From assembly GCF_003937945.1 (NCBI RefSeq), contig NZ_RSEC01000062.1:1-64000 (forward strand): 64,000 bases of DNA. The letters are read 5' to 3'. Shown piece by piece: positions 24,925-32,729 of the stretch. How positions within the stretch are numbered: position 1 is the first letter of the stretch; each line of letters starts with the position of its first letter. Under the pieces are notes generated by a model. That model was given only the letters and a program-made list of their open reading frames with translations, did not search any database and was not told where the DNA came from. The translations under genes and the position numbers were made by a program. The DNA is from Amycolatopsis eburnea. Its GTDB lineage: Bacteria > Actinomycetota > Actinomycetes > Mycobacteriales > Pseudonocardiaceae.

Positions 24925-25950
24925 ATGCGTGTCGGTGTGCTGACCGGCGGCGGCGACTGCCCGGGGCTCAACGCGGTCATCCGCGGTGTGGTGCGTAAGG
25001 GCATCGAGGTGCACGGCTGGGACTTCGTGGGCTTCCGCAACGGCTGGAACGGCCCGCTCACCGGGGACAGCCGTCCGCTCGGCCTCAACGACGTCGAGGA
25101 CATCCTGACCCGCGGCGGCACCATCCTGCGGTCCTCGCGCACCAACCCGTACAAGGTCGAGGGCGGCGTCGACAAGATCAAGAAGGTCCTGGCCGACCAG
25201 GGCGTCGACGCGCTGATCGCGATCGGCGGCGAGGACACCCTCGGCGTCGCGAAGCGGCTGACCGACGACGGCGTCGGCGTCGTGGGCGTGCCCAAGACCA
25301 TCGACAACGACCTGGGCGCCACCGACTACACCTTCGGCTTCGACACCGCGGTCTCCATCGCGACCGAGGCGATCGACCGGCTGCACACCACCGCCGAGTC
25401 GCACCACCGCGCCCTCGTCGTCGAGGTCATGGGCCGGCACGCCGGCTGGATCGCGCTGCACTCCGGCCTGGCCGGCGGCGCGAGCGTCATCCTGGTGCCG
25501 GAGAAGCACTTCAACGTCGACCAGGTCGTCTCCTACGTCGAGAGCCGCTTCGAGAAGGAGTACGCGCCGATCATCGTCGTCGCCGAGGGCGCGCTGCCCG
25601 AGGGCGGCGAGGAGAAGCTGCTGACCGGCGAGAAGGACGCCTTCGGGCACGTCCGCCTCGGCGGCATCGGCACCTGGCTGGCCGACGAGATCGCCCACCG
25701 CACCGGCAAGGAGTCCCGCGCGGTGGTCCTGGGCCACGTCCAGCGCGGCGGCACCCCGACGGCCTACGACCGCGTCCTCGCGACCCGCTTCGGCCTGCAC
25801 GCGGTCGACGCGGTGGCCGACGGCGACTTCGGCGTGATGGTCGCCCTCAAGGGCACGGACATCGTCCGCGTGAAGCTGTCCGAGGCGACGGCCGAGCTGA
25901 AGACGGTCCCGGCCGAGCGCTACCAGGAAGCCGAAGTCTTCTTCGGCTGA
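24925..25950 (+). CDS. pfkA: 6-phosphofructokinase, predicted pyrophosphate-dependent
   Basis: A 341-residue phosphofructokinase: MRVGVLTGGGDCPGLNAVIR at the N-terminus, catalytic TIDNDL, MGRHAGW and the substrate-binding HVQRGG. It converts fructose-6-phosphate to fructose-1,6-bisphosphate. Position 104 is Asp (GGED) and position 124 is Lys (PKTIDND). In the family Gly104 and Gly124 go with ATP, while Asp104 and Lys124 block the ATP alpha-phosphate and go with pyrophosphate, as in Amycolatopsis methanolica. The whole sequence closely resembles that enzyme. It has its own leader with TACTCT at 24867 and CGGAGG before the ATG, and a long perfect hairpin after the stop. Confidence 0.87.
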   Translation: MRVGVLTGGGDCPGLNAVIRGVVRKGIEVHGWDFVGFRNGWNGPLTGDSRPLGLNDVEDILTRGGTILRSSRTNPYKVEGGVDKIKKVLADQGVDALIAIGGEDTLGVAKRLTDDGVGVVGVPKTIDNDLGATDYTFGFDTAVSIATEAIDRLHTTAESHHRALVVEVMGRHAGWIALHSGLAGGASVILVPEKHFNVDQVVSYVESRFEKEYAPIIVVAEGALPEGGEEKLLTGEKDAFGHVRLGGIGTWLADEIAHRTGKESRAVVLGHVQRGGTPTAYDRVLATRFGLHAVDAVADGDFGVMVALKGTDIVRVKLSEATAELKTVPAERYQEAEVFFG

Positions 25951-25959
25951 GCTCGTTGT

Positions 25960-26010
25960 CCGTGAAGGCCTCCTTACCGGTCATAAAAGCCGGTAAGGAG
26001 GCCTTCACGG
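25960..26010. terminator. 21-bp perfect hairpin between two convergent genes
   Basis: The left arm, from C25960, is CGTGAAGGCCTCCTTACCGG after the first base, and the right arm is its exact complement around TCATAAAAG. It stands nine bases after the pfkA stop and four before the stop of the convergent membrane protein gene, so it can terminate both directions. It belongs to a family of hairpins also found at 30129 and 49390. Confidence 0.8.
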
Positions 26011-26013
26011 CTT

Positions 26014-26877
26014 TCAGGGGCGCTGGCGCACGGCGTCGACGATGCCCTGGCTGACCACCGCGCCGGTCGTCCCATTGCCGAGGTAGGCGAAGGTCACCGG
26101 GTCGAACAGGAACTCGTCCTGGTTGCCGATCCCGTGCTCGGTGGTGCTGTTCCACGTGATGCCCAGGACGGCCCGGCCGGTGGCGTCCTTCGCGTCGGTG
26201 CGGGCGACCAGCCCGGGCACCTTCGCAAGCGCCTCGTAGAGCGCGGCCCGCGCCGCCGGCCGCAGGTAGTCCCCGGCCAGGTCCACGGCCTCGTTGCCGA
26301 GGTCGTGCAGGGTGTCGCCTTCGCCGTGGGTGCTCCGGTGCAGGTGGGCGAGCATGGCGTCGGCGTCCGTCGGCAGGTCGGGGTGGACGGCCGGACGCGG
26401 CTCGCACCGGCTGGTCACGGTCCGCCCCCGGCCTTCCTTCTGCACGCGCTTCCCGGCGCGGCAGCCCGCGATTTCCGTTTCGTGGCCGAAGAGGACCTCG
26501 AGGCCGTCGTGGGTCCCGTCCGCCGACACCCAGAACTCGTTCTCCCGGCCGTCCGCGAGCCGCGTCCTGGTGTAGAGGAACTGGTCGGGCCGAGGCTCGA
26601 CGTCCGGCAGGGCGCGCGCGGCGGCGGCGGCCCGGTACAGGATTTCCTGGGGGCCGGCGACCGGCGGCGGAGCCGTCGGCGCCGTCGGCGTGAGGGCGAT
26701 GACGGCGGTGGCGGCCGCGGCGAGCCCGGCCGCCGTGACCGAGCCCCACACCCAGCGCCGGGCCGGTCGCCGCGCGGTCGTGGCGGCGAGCAGCTCGGCT
26801 CGCTGGCGGGCGAGGTCGTCGTGCGCCGGGAGCGTCGCCGGTCCGGCGAAGTCCCACAGCAGCTGCAGCTCATCCAC
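26014..26877 (-). CDS. CU044_5270-family membrane protein, sigma-factor partner
   Basis: A 287-residue protein with a cytosolic N-terminal region (about 1-42; MDELQLLWDFAGPATLPAHDDLARQRAELL), one membrane span near 44-62 (VTAAGLAAAATAVIAL) and an extracytoplasmic domain of about 220 residues. The pattern is that of the CU044_5270 family, which is commonly encoded next to ECF sigma factors in actinobacteria and may act as their anti-sigma or sensor. No zinc-binding HxxxCxxC is seen in the cytosolic part, so binding to the sigma factor would differ from classical ZAS proteins. Its start overlaps the sigma-factor stop by eight bases, indicating coupling. Confidence 0.72.
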   Translation of the reverse strand: MDELQLLWDFAGPATLPAHDDLARQRAELLAATTARRPARRWVWGSVTAAGLAAAATAVIALTPTAPTAPPPVAGPQEILYRAAAAARALPDVEPRPDQFLYTRTRLADGRENEFWVSADGTHDGLEVLFGHETEIAGCRAGKRVQKEGRGRTVTSRCEPRPAVHPDLPTDADAMLAHLHRSTHGEGDTLHDLGNEAVDLAGDYLRPAARAALYEALAKVPGLVARTDAKDATGRAVLGITWNSTTEHGIGNQDEFLFDPVTFAYLGNGTTGAVVSQGIVDAVRQRP

Positions 26878-27442
26878 GGTTCGAAACCTCCTCGGCGGGC
26901 GCGAGTTCCGCGCGGACCTTCTTGCGGGCCCGGTTCAGGCGCGACCGGACGGTGCCGACCGGGATGCCCAGCGCCGTCGCGACTTCCTCGTAGGACAGGC
27001 CTTCCCAGGCGATCAGCAGCAGGACGTCGCGATCACCGCGGGCGAGCCCGGCCAGCGCGGCGGCGAGCCTGCCGGTCAGCGCCTGCGCGCTCACCCGCGC
27101 GGCCACCCGGTCCGCGTGCCCCTCCTGCGTGCCGGGCGGTCCGAGCGCGGCGCGCAGCCGGTACTCGCGCGCCTCCTCGCGACGGCGCTTGCCGACCAGG
27201 TTGGTGGCGATGCCGTAGAGCCACGGCCGCGCGTCCGGGAAGGCCGGGTCGTAGCGGCCGCGGCCGGTGAAGGCGGCCAGGAACGTCTCGCCGAGGACGT
27301 CGTCGGCGAGCTGGCCGCCGAGCCGCCGGGCGAGGTACCGGTGGATGTGCGCGGCGTGGCGGTCGAAGACCACCGCGAACCGCTCGGGCTGCCGCAGTGA
27401 CGCCGCGATGATCTCCGCGTCGGCCGCGCCTGGTGAACTCAT
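26870..27442 (-). CDS. ECF-type RNA polymerase sigma factor
   Basis: A 190-residue sigma-70 factor with regions 2 and 4 only. Region 2 includes FAVVFDRHAAHIHRYLARRLG and DVLGETFLAAF with ARPWLYGIATNLV; region 4 is DRDVLLLIAWEGLSYEEVATALGIPVGTVRSRLNRARKKVR, a clear helix-turn-helix. It would direct RNA polymerase to a small regulon in response to a signal passed by its membrane partner encoded just downstream. ATG start. It lies 65 bases below the ammonia-lyase-family gene on the same strand; the two may or may not share transcripts. Confidence 0.86.
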   Translation of the reverse strand: MSSPGAADAEIIAASLRQPERFAVVFDRHAAHIHRYLARRLGGQLADDVLGETFLAAFTGRGRYDPAFPDARPWLYGIATNLVGKRRREEAREYRLRAALGPPGTQEGHADRVAARVSAQALTGRLAAALAGLARGDRDVLLLIAWEGLSYEEVATALGIPVGTVRSRLNRARKKVRAELAPAEEVSNRG

Positions 27443-27507
27443 GAACCGCCTGCCTGTCGTCCGCCACCTGCTCCCCTTATTGGCGGTCCGGGCGGTCCGG
27501 GTTCACG

Positions 27508-28944
27508 CTAGATCCGGGCGAGGCGGTCCAGGACGCCGGCCGCGGCGGCGATGTCGTCGGTCAGGGGCCGGTCGTCGACGCTCGCGTCCAGCACCTCGGA
27601 CGCGATCTCGAAGGCGTCGCGCACCGGCAGGTCGACCAGGTCCGCGTCCCGCATCCGCAGCGCCCGGACCGCCGCCACCAGCTCGCACGCCAGGACCTGC
27701 TGGTAGGCCTGGCACGCCGCGGTCGCCGCGCGGGCCGCCTGGGTCGAGAAGCTCGCGTGGTCTTCGATGCCGCGGGACACCACGGCCGTGCCGAGCGTCG
27801 CCGGGAGCGCGGCCTGCCGCAGCTCGGTGAGCGCGTCGTGCGCCACGTACTCGAGGATCATCACGCCCGAGCTGCCCGCCGGGCCCGCCGCCAGGAACGG
27901 CCGCAGCCCGGTGAACTCCGGCTCCACCAGGTCGCCCAGCCGCGCCACCGACAGCTCCGCCACCTGGTGCACGGTCGCGCGGGCCTGGTCCAGCGCGGTC
28001 GACACGTACGCCGTGTGGAAGTGCGCGTGGTGGTAGGCGTCGCCGTGCACCGTCGAGATCATCGGGTTCTCGGTGCTCGCGTTGATCTCGACGGCGAGGA
28101 CGTCCCGCAGGTAGTGGATCGCGTCCAGCGCCGGGCCCTGCACCTGCGGGAACGCCCGCAGCCCGAACGGGTCCTGGATGCGGCGGCCCGGCTTCGGCGT
28201 CTGGTGCATGCCCAGCAGCCGCCGCATCTCCGCGGCGCAGGCGACCTGCCCGGCGTGCGGGCGCGCTTCGTGCACCGGCGTCGCGTACGCCTCGGGGTTG
28301 CCGTCGAGCGCGACGTACGTCAGCGCCGCGACGGCGTGGCTCGCCCGGGTCAGCGCGTCCAGCCGCATCGCGGCGAGGGTCGCTTCGGCGAGCGTCGCGG
28401 CGTTGCTGCTCATGAACGCCAGCGCGTCGCCGGCGTGCACCGGGACCGGCGGCACGTGCCCGGTGACCCACGGCCGTTCGCCGGTGAGCGCCAGCGCGGT
28501 CTCGGCCAGGGGCGCGAGGTCGCCGGTGCCGATCGCGCCGAGCCGGTGCACCAGCGGCAGCGCGCCGGAGCGGACCGCTTCGGCCAGCGCGCCGATCAGC
28601 TCGGGGCTGATCCCGGATCGCCCGGCGAGCAGCTGGTTCAGCCGGATCAGCAGCATCGCCCGGACCTGCCCGGGCGGCAGCACGTCGCCGCTGCCGCCCG
28701 CGTGGCTGCGCAGCAGGCGCAGGCCGTGTTCCCGCGAGCTCTCGACGGTGTCGTCCTTGTTGGCCCCGACGCCGGTGGTCCGGCCGTAGACCACGCGGCG
28801 CGTGCTCAGGTCTTCCGCGAGCTTCCACGCGTGCTCGGCCGCGCGCTGCGCGGCGATCGAGACGTCGATGCCCAGCGGGCCCTCGGTGCGTGCCGCCGTC
28901 ACGACGTCCGCGCACCGGAGGGTCCGGCCGTCCACCCGGATCAA
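27508..28944 (-). CDS. Aromatic amino acid ammonia-lyase/aminomutase family protein with variant MIO motif
   Basis: A 478-residue member of the HAL/PAL/TAL family. The region that forms the MIO cofactor reads GAIGTGDLAPLAE, so the usual Ala-Ser-Gly is Gly139-Thr140-Gly141. Tyr53 in VVYGRTTGVG is the conserved catalytic tyrosine, and EINASTENPMI and PHAGQ are also family landmarks. A threonine in place of the cyclising serine makes formation of MIO uncertain; a GTG form appears in a subgroup I recall from actinobacteria, so this may be a functional variant. I chose a TTG start because AAAGGAGG lies six bases upstream. The haemoglobin gene ends 34 bases above, so the two are likely one operon. 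Confidence 0.78.
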   Translation of the reverse strand: MIRVDGRTLRCADVVTAARTEGPLGIDVSIAAQRAAEHAWKLAEDLSTRRVVYGRTTGVGANKDDTVESSREHGLRLLRSHAGGSGDVLPPGQVRAMLLIRLNQLLAGRSGISPELIGALAEAVRSGALPLVHRLGAIGTGDLAPLAETALALTGERPWVTGHVPPVPVHAGDALAFMSSNAATLAEATLAAMRLDALTRASHAVAALTYVALDGNPEAYATPVHEARPHAGQVACAAEMRRLLGMHQTPKPGRRIQDPFGLRAFPQVQGPALDAIHYLRDVLAVEINASTENPMISTVHGDAYHHAHFHTAYVSTALDQARATVHQVAELSVARLGDLVEPEFTGLRPFLAAGPAGSSGVMILEYVAHDALTELRQAALPATLGTAVVSRGIEDHASFSTQAARAATAACQAYQQVLACELVAAVRALRMRDADLVDLPVRDAFEIASEVLDASVDDRPLTDDIAAAAGVLDRLARI

Positions 28945-28978
28945 GGGCAGCCTCCTTTCGCCTGCCCTCACTATGCGG

Positions 28979-29617
28979 CTAGGGCCCCGCCTGCGGCCAG
29001 GGCGGCATCGGCCAGTCCCAGCGCGGGACCGGTTCGTGCGGGTTCGGCTCGGCGCCGGGGGCGGAGAAGACCACGGCCAGGCGGCTGCCCCACTCGACGT
29101 ACCCGGCGAAGGCCGCGCGGAACTCGGGGTCGCCGGGCAGCCCGGCCTCGTCGGCGGCGTCGAGCAGCAGCGACACCCACCGCCGGCGCTGCGGCTCGGT
29201 GATCCCGCGGCCGAGGTGGCGGCCGATCATGTGGGCGTGCCCGCCGTGGCTGCCGGTGTAGGCGGGCGGCCCGCCGAAGACCTCGCCGAGCCAGACGGCG
29301 ACGTGCTCGGCGTGGTGCGGGTCCATGTCGCGGAAGACGGGCTCGAGCAGCGGGTCTTCGAGGACGTGGCCGTAGAAGATCGTGAGGAGGCGCACGAGGG
29401 CTTCGCGGCCGCCCGCCCAGTCGTAGAGGGAGGGGGTGGTGGTTTCGTAGCGTTCGGGTTCGCCGTCGGGCGTGAACCCTTCGATGCCGCCGAACGGCGA
29501 CGTCGCGCGCACCAGGTACCGGCCGGGCGCGCGCTCGACGTGGTGCCCGGCCGCGGCCTTTTCGAACTCGGCCCGCGCGGCTTCTGGCACGGTGTAGCGG
29601 AAGTAGTCGACGATCAC
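28979..29617 (-). CDS. Truncated haemoglobin (group II) with N-terminal extension
   Basis: A 212-residue protein. Residues about 72-195 are a truncated globin: SLYDWAGGREALVRLLTIFYGHVLEDPLLEPVF, the proximal His in AEHVAVWLGEVFGG or HAHMIGRHLG, and Trp in RRRWVSLLLDAADEAG (position G8), all of trHbO type. It should bind haem and O2, NO or peroxide. The N-terminal 60 residues begin with VIVDYFRYTVPEAARAEFEKA, reminiscent of an antibiotic-biosynthesis-monooxygenase (ABM) domain; ABM-haemoglobin chimeras are known in Streptomyces. Only the first part resembles it. GTG start. Encoded upstream of the ammonia-lyase gene and divergent from HxlR. Confidence 0.78.
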   Translation of the reverse strand: MIVDYFRYTVPEAARAEFEKAAAGHHVERAPGRYLVRATSPFGGIEGFTPDGEPERYETTTPSLYDWAGGREALVRLLTIFYGHVLEDPLLEPVFRDMDPHHAEHVAVWLGEVFGGPPAYTGSHGGHAHMIGRHLGRGITEPQRRRWVSLLLDAADEAGLPGDPEFRAAFAGYVEWGSRLAVVFSAPGAEPNPHEPVPRWDWPMPPWPQAGP

Positions 29618-29686
29618 CCGGTCAGGCAACCAGCGGCCGGGCCGCGGCGGCAAGCACGTACTTTCCGGTGCGTGGGGAGGAACGGC

Positions 29687-30025
29687 GTGAAGCGGTACCA
29701 CTGCGCGACGGAACTGGCGGTCGACCTGATCGGCGGCAAGTGGAAGCCGGTGCTCCTGGCGCACCTCAAGGAAGGCGCCCACCGCTACGGCGAACTGCGG
29801 CGCCGGGTGCCCGGGGTGAGCGAGAAGATGCTGACCCAGCAGCTGCGCGAGCTGACCGCGGACGGCCTGGTCCGCCGGGTGGAGATCCCCGGCCGGGTCC
29901 CGCGGGTCGAGTACCACCTGACGCCGGTGGGGGAGGAGCTCCGCCCGGCGCTGACGGCCCTGTACGAGTGGGGCGAGCGCCGCGCGGCGGAGCGCGGCAT
30001 CACGTTCGAGCCGCCGGCGCCCTGA
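29687..30025 (+). CDS. HxlR-family transcriptional regulator
   Basis: A 112-residue winged-helix protein of the HxlR type: CATELAVDLIGGKWKPVLLAHLKEGAHRYGELRRRVPGVSEKMLTQQLREL covers the first half and DGLVRRVEIPGRVPRVEYHLTPVGEEL the wing. Cys6 near the N-terminus is in the position of the redox-sensing cysteine of YodB/CatR-like members, so it may sense quinones, diamide or aldehydes. GTG with GGGGAGGAA seven bases upstream. It is divergent from the haemoglobin-lyase pair with 69 bases between starts and probably controls it. Confidence 0.82.
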   Translation: MKRYHCATELAVDLIGGKWKPVLLAHLKEGAHRYGELRRRVPGVSEKMLTQQLRELTADGLVRRVEIPGRVPRVEYHLTPVGEELRPALTALYEWGERRAAERGITFEPPAP

Positions 30026-30041
30026 CACCGCACGGCAAGCC

Positions 30042-30094
30042 GGATCGGCGCGGTCGGATCGGCGCGATCGGTCCGGCGCGGTCGGTCCGGCGCC
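30042..30094. repeat. Four tandem copies of a 14-bp unit
   Basis: GGATCGGCGCGGTC, GGATCGGCGCGATC, GGTCCGGCGCGGTC and a truncated GGTCCGGCGCC follow one another without a gap, immediately after the HxlR gene. The copies differ at two or three positions. No frame encodes a recognisable protein. Confidence 0.7.
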
Positions 30095-30128
30095 AGGGCT
30101 CCGGCGAAGCCGCGCCGGGGCCAGCGGT

Positions 30129-30181
30129 GTCTTGAATGAGTCATTCAGGACCTCCGAAGACCTGAATGACTCATTCAAGAC
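30129..30181. terminator. 21-bp perfect hairpin between hxlR-type and arsR-type genes
   Basis: Arms beginning TCTTGAATGAGTCATTCAGG pair perfectly (20 bp plus one flanking G-C) around an 11-base loop. It lies between the end of the HxlR gene and the end of the convergent ArsR gene, so it can terminate both. Sequence family shared with 25960 and 49390. Confidence 0.75.
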
Positions 30182-30221
30182 GTCGGCGAAGCCGCCGCCG
30201 CAGCCATGGCGTCCAGGCCGC

Positions 30222-30530
30222 TCAGTGCGGGTCGGTGGTGTCCAGGCGCCGCTCCAGCGCGTCGAGGCGCTCGCCCCAGAACCGCCGGTACGGGGCCAGC
30301 CACGCGTCCACCTCCGCCAGGGGCTCCGGCCTCAGCGCGTAGCACCTCCGCTGCGCCGCCACCCGGACCGTCACCAGGCCGGCCTCCCGCAGCACCCGCA
30401 GGTGCTTCGAGACCGCCGGCTGGCTGAGCGCCATCTCCTCGACCAGTTCGCCGACCGAGCGCTCGCCGTCGCGGAGGAGGTCCAGGATCGTGCGGCGGCG
30501 GGGTTCGGCCAGCACCTCGAAGGTCTGCAT
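30222..30530 (-). CDS. ArsR-family winged-helix regulator
   Basis: A 102-residue ArsR/SmtB-fold protein: EVLAEPRRRTILDLLRDGERSVGELVEEMALSQPAVSKHLRVLREAGLVTVR forms the helix-turn-helix and wing. Metal-site cysteines are lacking (no ELCVCDL), and the C-terminus has the PYRRFWGERLDALERRL ending found in the subgroup that controls SRPBCC/AHSA1 genes, as at 63215. Here no AHSA1 gene is next to it, so it may have lost its partner or act elsewhere. ATG preceded by GGGGGTG. It reads away from the chitinase gene. Confidence 0.82.
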   Translation of the reverse strand: MQTFEVLAEPRRRTILDLLRDGERSVGELVEEMALSQPAVSKHLRVLREAGLVTVRVAAQRRCYALRPEPLAEVDAWLAPYRRFWGERLDALERRLDTTDPH

Positions 30531-30610
30531 CACCCCCGAAATGTGCTCCGCCGGGCATATTCCTGTCAAGGCATGCACGACCCGGCCCGTGGGCTGCTTG
30601 GTCTGAACCA

Positions 30611-30639
30611 TTGACCTAATGGTCTAGTCCACTTACGGT
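30611..30639 (+). promoter_or_regulatory. Chitinase promoter with a DasR-responsive element in the spacer
   Basis: TTGACC (30611-30616), a 17-base spacer and TACGGT (30634-30639) form a good promoter. The spacer contains AATGGTCTAGTCCACT (30618-30633), which matches the DasR site ACTGGTCTAGACCACT at all but two or three bases, including the TGGTCTAG half. DasR represses chitin and GlcNAc genes in Streptomyces and is released by GlcN-6-P. A bound repressor here would cover the whole spacer. An inverted repeat GTGGTG/CACCAC (30638-30656) lies just downstream. Confidence 0.72.
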
Positions 30640-30698
30640 GGTGTGGTCCTCACCACTCCGGCAACGCGGCCGTGAGTAATTCTCCGGAGGGAGAACGC

Positions 30699-31916
<1,218 letters not shown>

Positions 31917-31923
31917 GCACCCG

Positions 31924-31961
31924 CGGGGGCACCGGCGAAAGTTGTCGGTGCCCCCGTTTAT
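31924..31961 (+). terminator. Rho-independent terminator of the chitinase gene
   Basis: CGGGGGCACCG and CGGTGCCCCCG form a perfect 11-bp stem, with GC/GT at the loop base, followed by TTTAT. This is the classical terminator form, seven bases after the stop codon. Its T-tract overlaps the -10 box of the next gene. Confidence 0.88.
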
Positions 31962-31964
31962 CGT
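31959..31964 (+). promoter_or_regulatory. Candidate -10 box of a leaderless promoter
   Basis: TATCGT lies seven bases before the GTG of the DUF2461 gene and shares bases with the T-tract of the chitinase terminator. Confidence 0.45.
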
Positions 31965-31971
31965 CCACGGC

Positions 31972-32637
31972 GTGAAGTTCAGCGGATTCGGCGAGTACGC
32001 CGTCGACTTCTACGACGGCCTCGTCGAGGACAACTCGAAGCCCTACTGGGACGACCACGTCGAGACCTACAAGTCCGACGTCCGCGCCCCCATGGAAGCG
32101 CTGCTCGCCGAGCTCGCGCCGGAGTTCTCGGACGGCTTCGGCGAGCCCAAGGTGTTCCGCCCCTACCGCGACGTCCGGTTCGCCAAGGACAAGACGCCGT
32201 ACAAGACCCACTGCGGCGCGGTGATCGAGCAGGGCCGCGGCGGCGGCGCCTACTACGTCGAGGTCGGCCCCGAAGGCCTGCGCGTCGGCGGCGGCTGCTT
32301 CCACCTGGCCGCCGACCAGCTCGCCCGGTTCCGGCAGGCCGTCGACACCGAGCTGCACGGCGAAGCGCTCGAGAAGATCCTCGCCAAGCTCGAGAAGGGC
32401 GGCTGGGAGATCCGCGGCGACCGGCTGAAGTCGAAACCCCGGGGCTTCGACGCCGACCACCCCCGCCTCGACCTGCTGCGCTACCGCTCGGTGTACGCGG
32501 TGCGGGCCTGGGAACCGGACGACGTCCTCCACGAGCGGGGTGCCCTCGACCGGGTGAAAAAGGCCTGGCGGCAGCTGCGCGAGTTCAACGAGTGGGCCCG
32601 CGACCGGATCGGCCCGAGCGCGCAACCCCGGCGTTGA
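31972..32637 (+). CDS. DUF2461 family protein
   Basis: A 221-residue cytosolic protein of the DUF2461 (TIGR02453) family. The core is VFRPYRDVRFAKDKTPYKTHCGAVIE and GAYYVEVGPEGLRVGGGCFHLAADQLARFRQAVD, both diagnostic. Function is unknown across the family. Start is GTG without a ribosome-binding site, with a TATCGT box at leaderless distance. It lies alone between chitinase and pyruvate kinase genes with no obvious link. Confidence 0.84.
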   Translation: MKFSGFGEYAVDFYDGLVEDNSKPYWDDHVETYKSDVRAPMEALLAELAPEFSDGFGEPKVFRPYRDVRFAKDKTPYKTHCGAVIEQGRGGGAYYVEVGPEGLRVGGGCFHLAADQLARFRQAVDTELHGEALEKILAKLEKGGWEIRGDRLKSKPRGFDADHPRLDLLRYRSVYAVRAWEPDDVLHERGALDRVKKAWRQLREFNEWARDRIGPSAQPRR

Positions 32638-32715
32638 CCGGCTGGACGGGGCGGGTTTCTGAACAGTTTTTCTGAACTTTTCGGGATCGGTACAGACGAA
32701 CGCGCGAAGAGGGAC

Positions 32716-32721
32716 TACGCT
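32716..32721 (+). promoter_or_regulatory. Candidate -10 box of the pyruvate kinase promoter
   Basis: TACGCT ends eight bases before the GTG of pyk. An AGAGGGA stretch is 15-20 bases upstream of the start, too far for normal initiation, so a leaderless transcript is likely. Confidence 0.5.
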
Positions 32722-32729
32722 GTGCAGAC

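Noticed and set aside
26014..26877. Classical zinc anti-sigma factor
   Set aside because: No HxxxCxxC motif in the cytosolic part; only the gene pairing and the single span fit.
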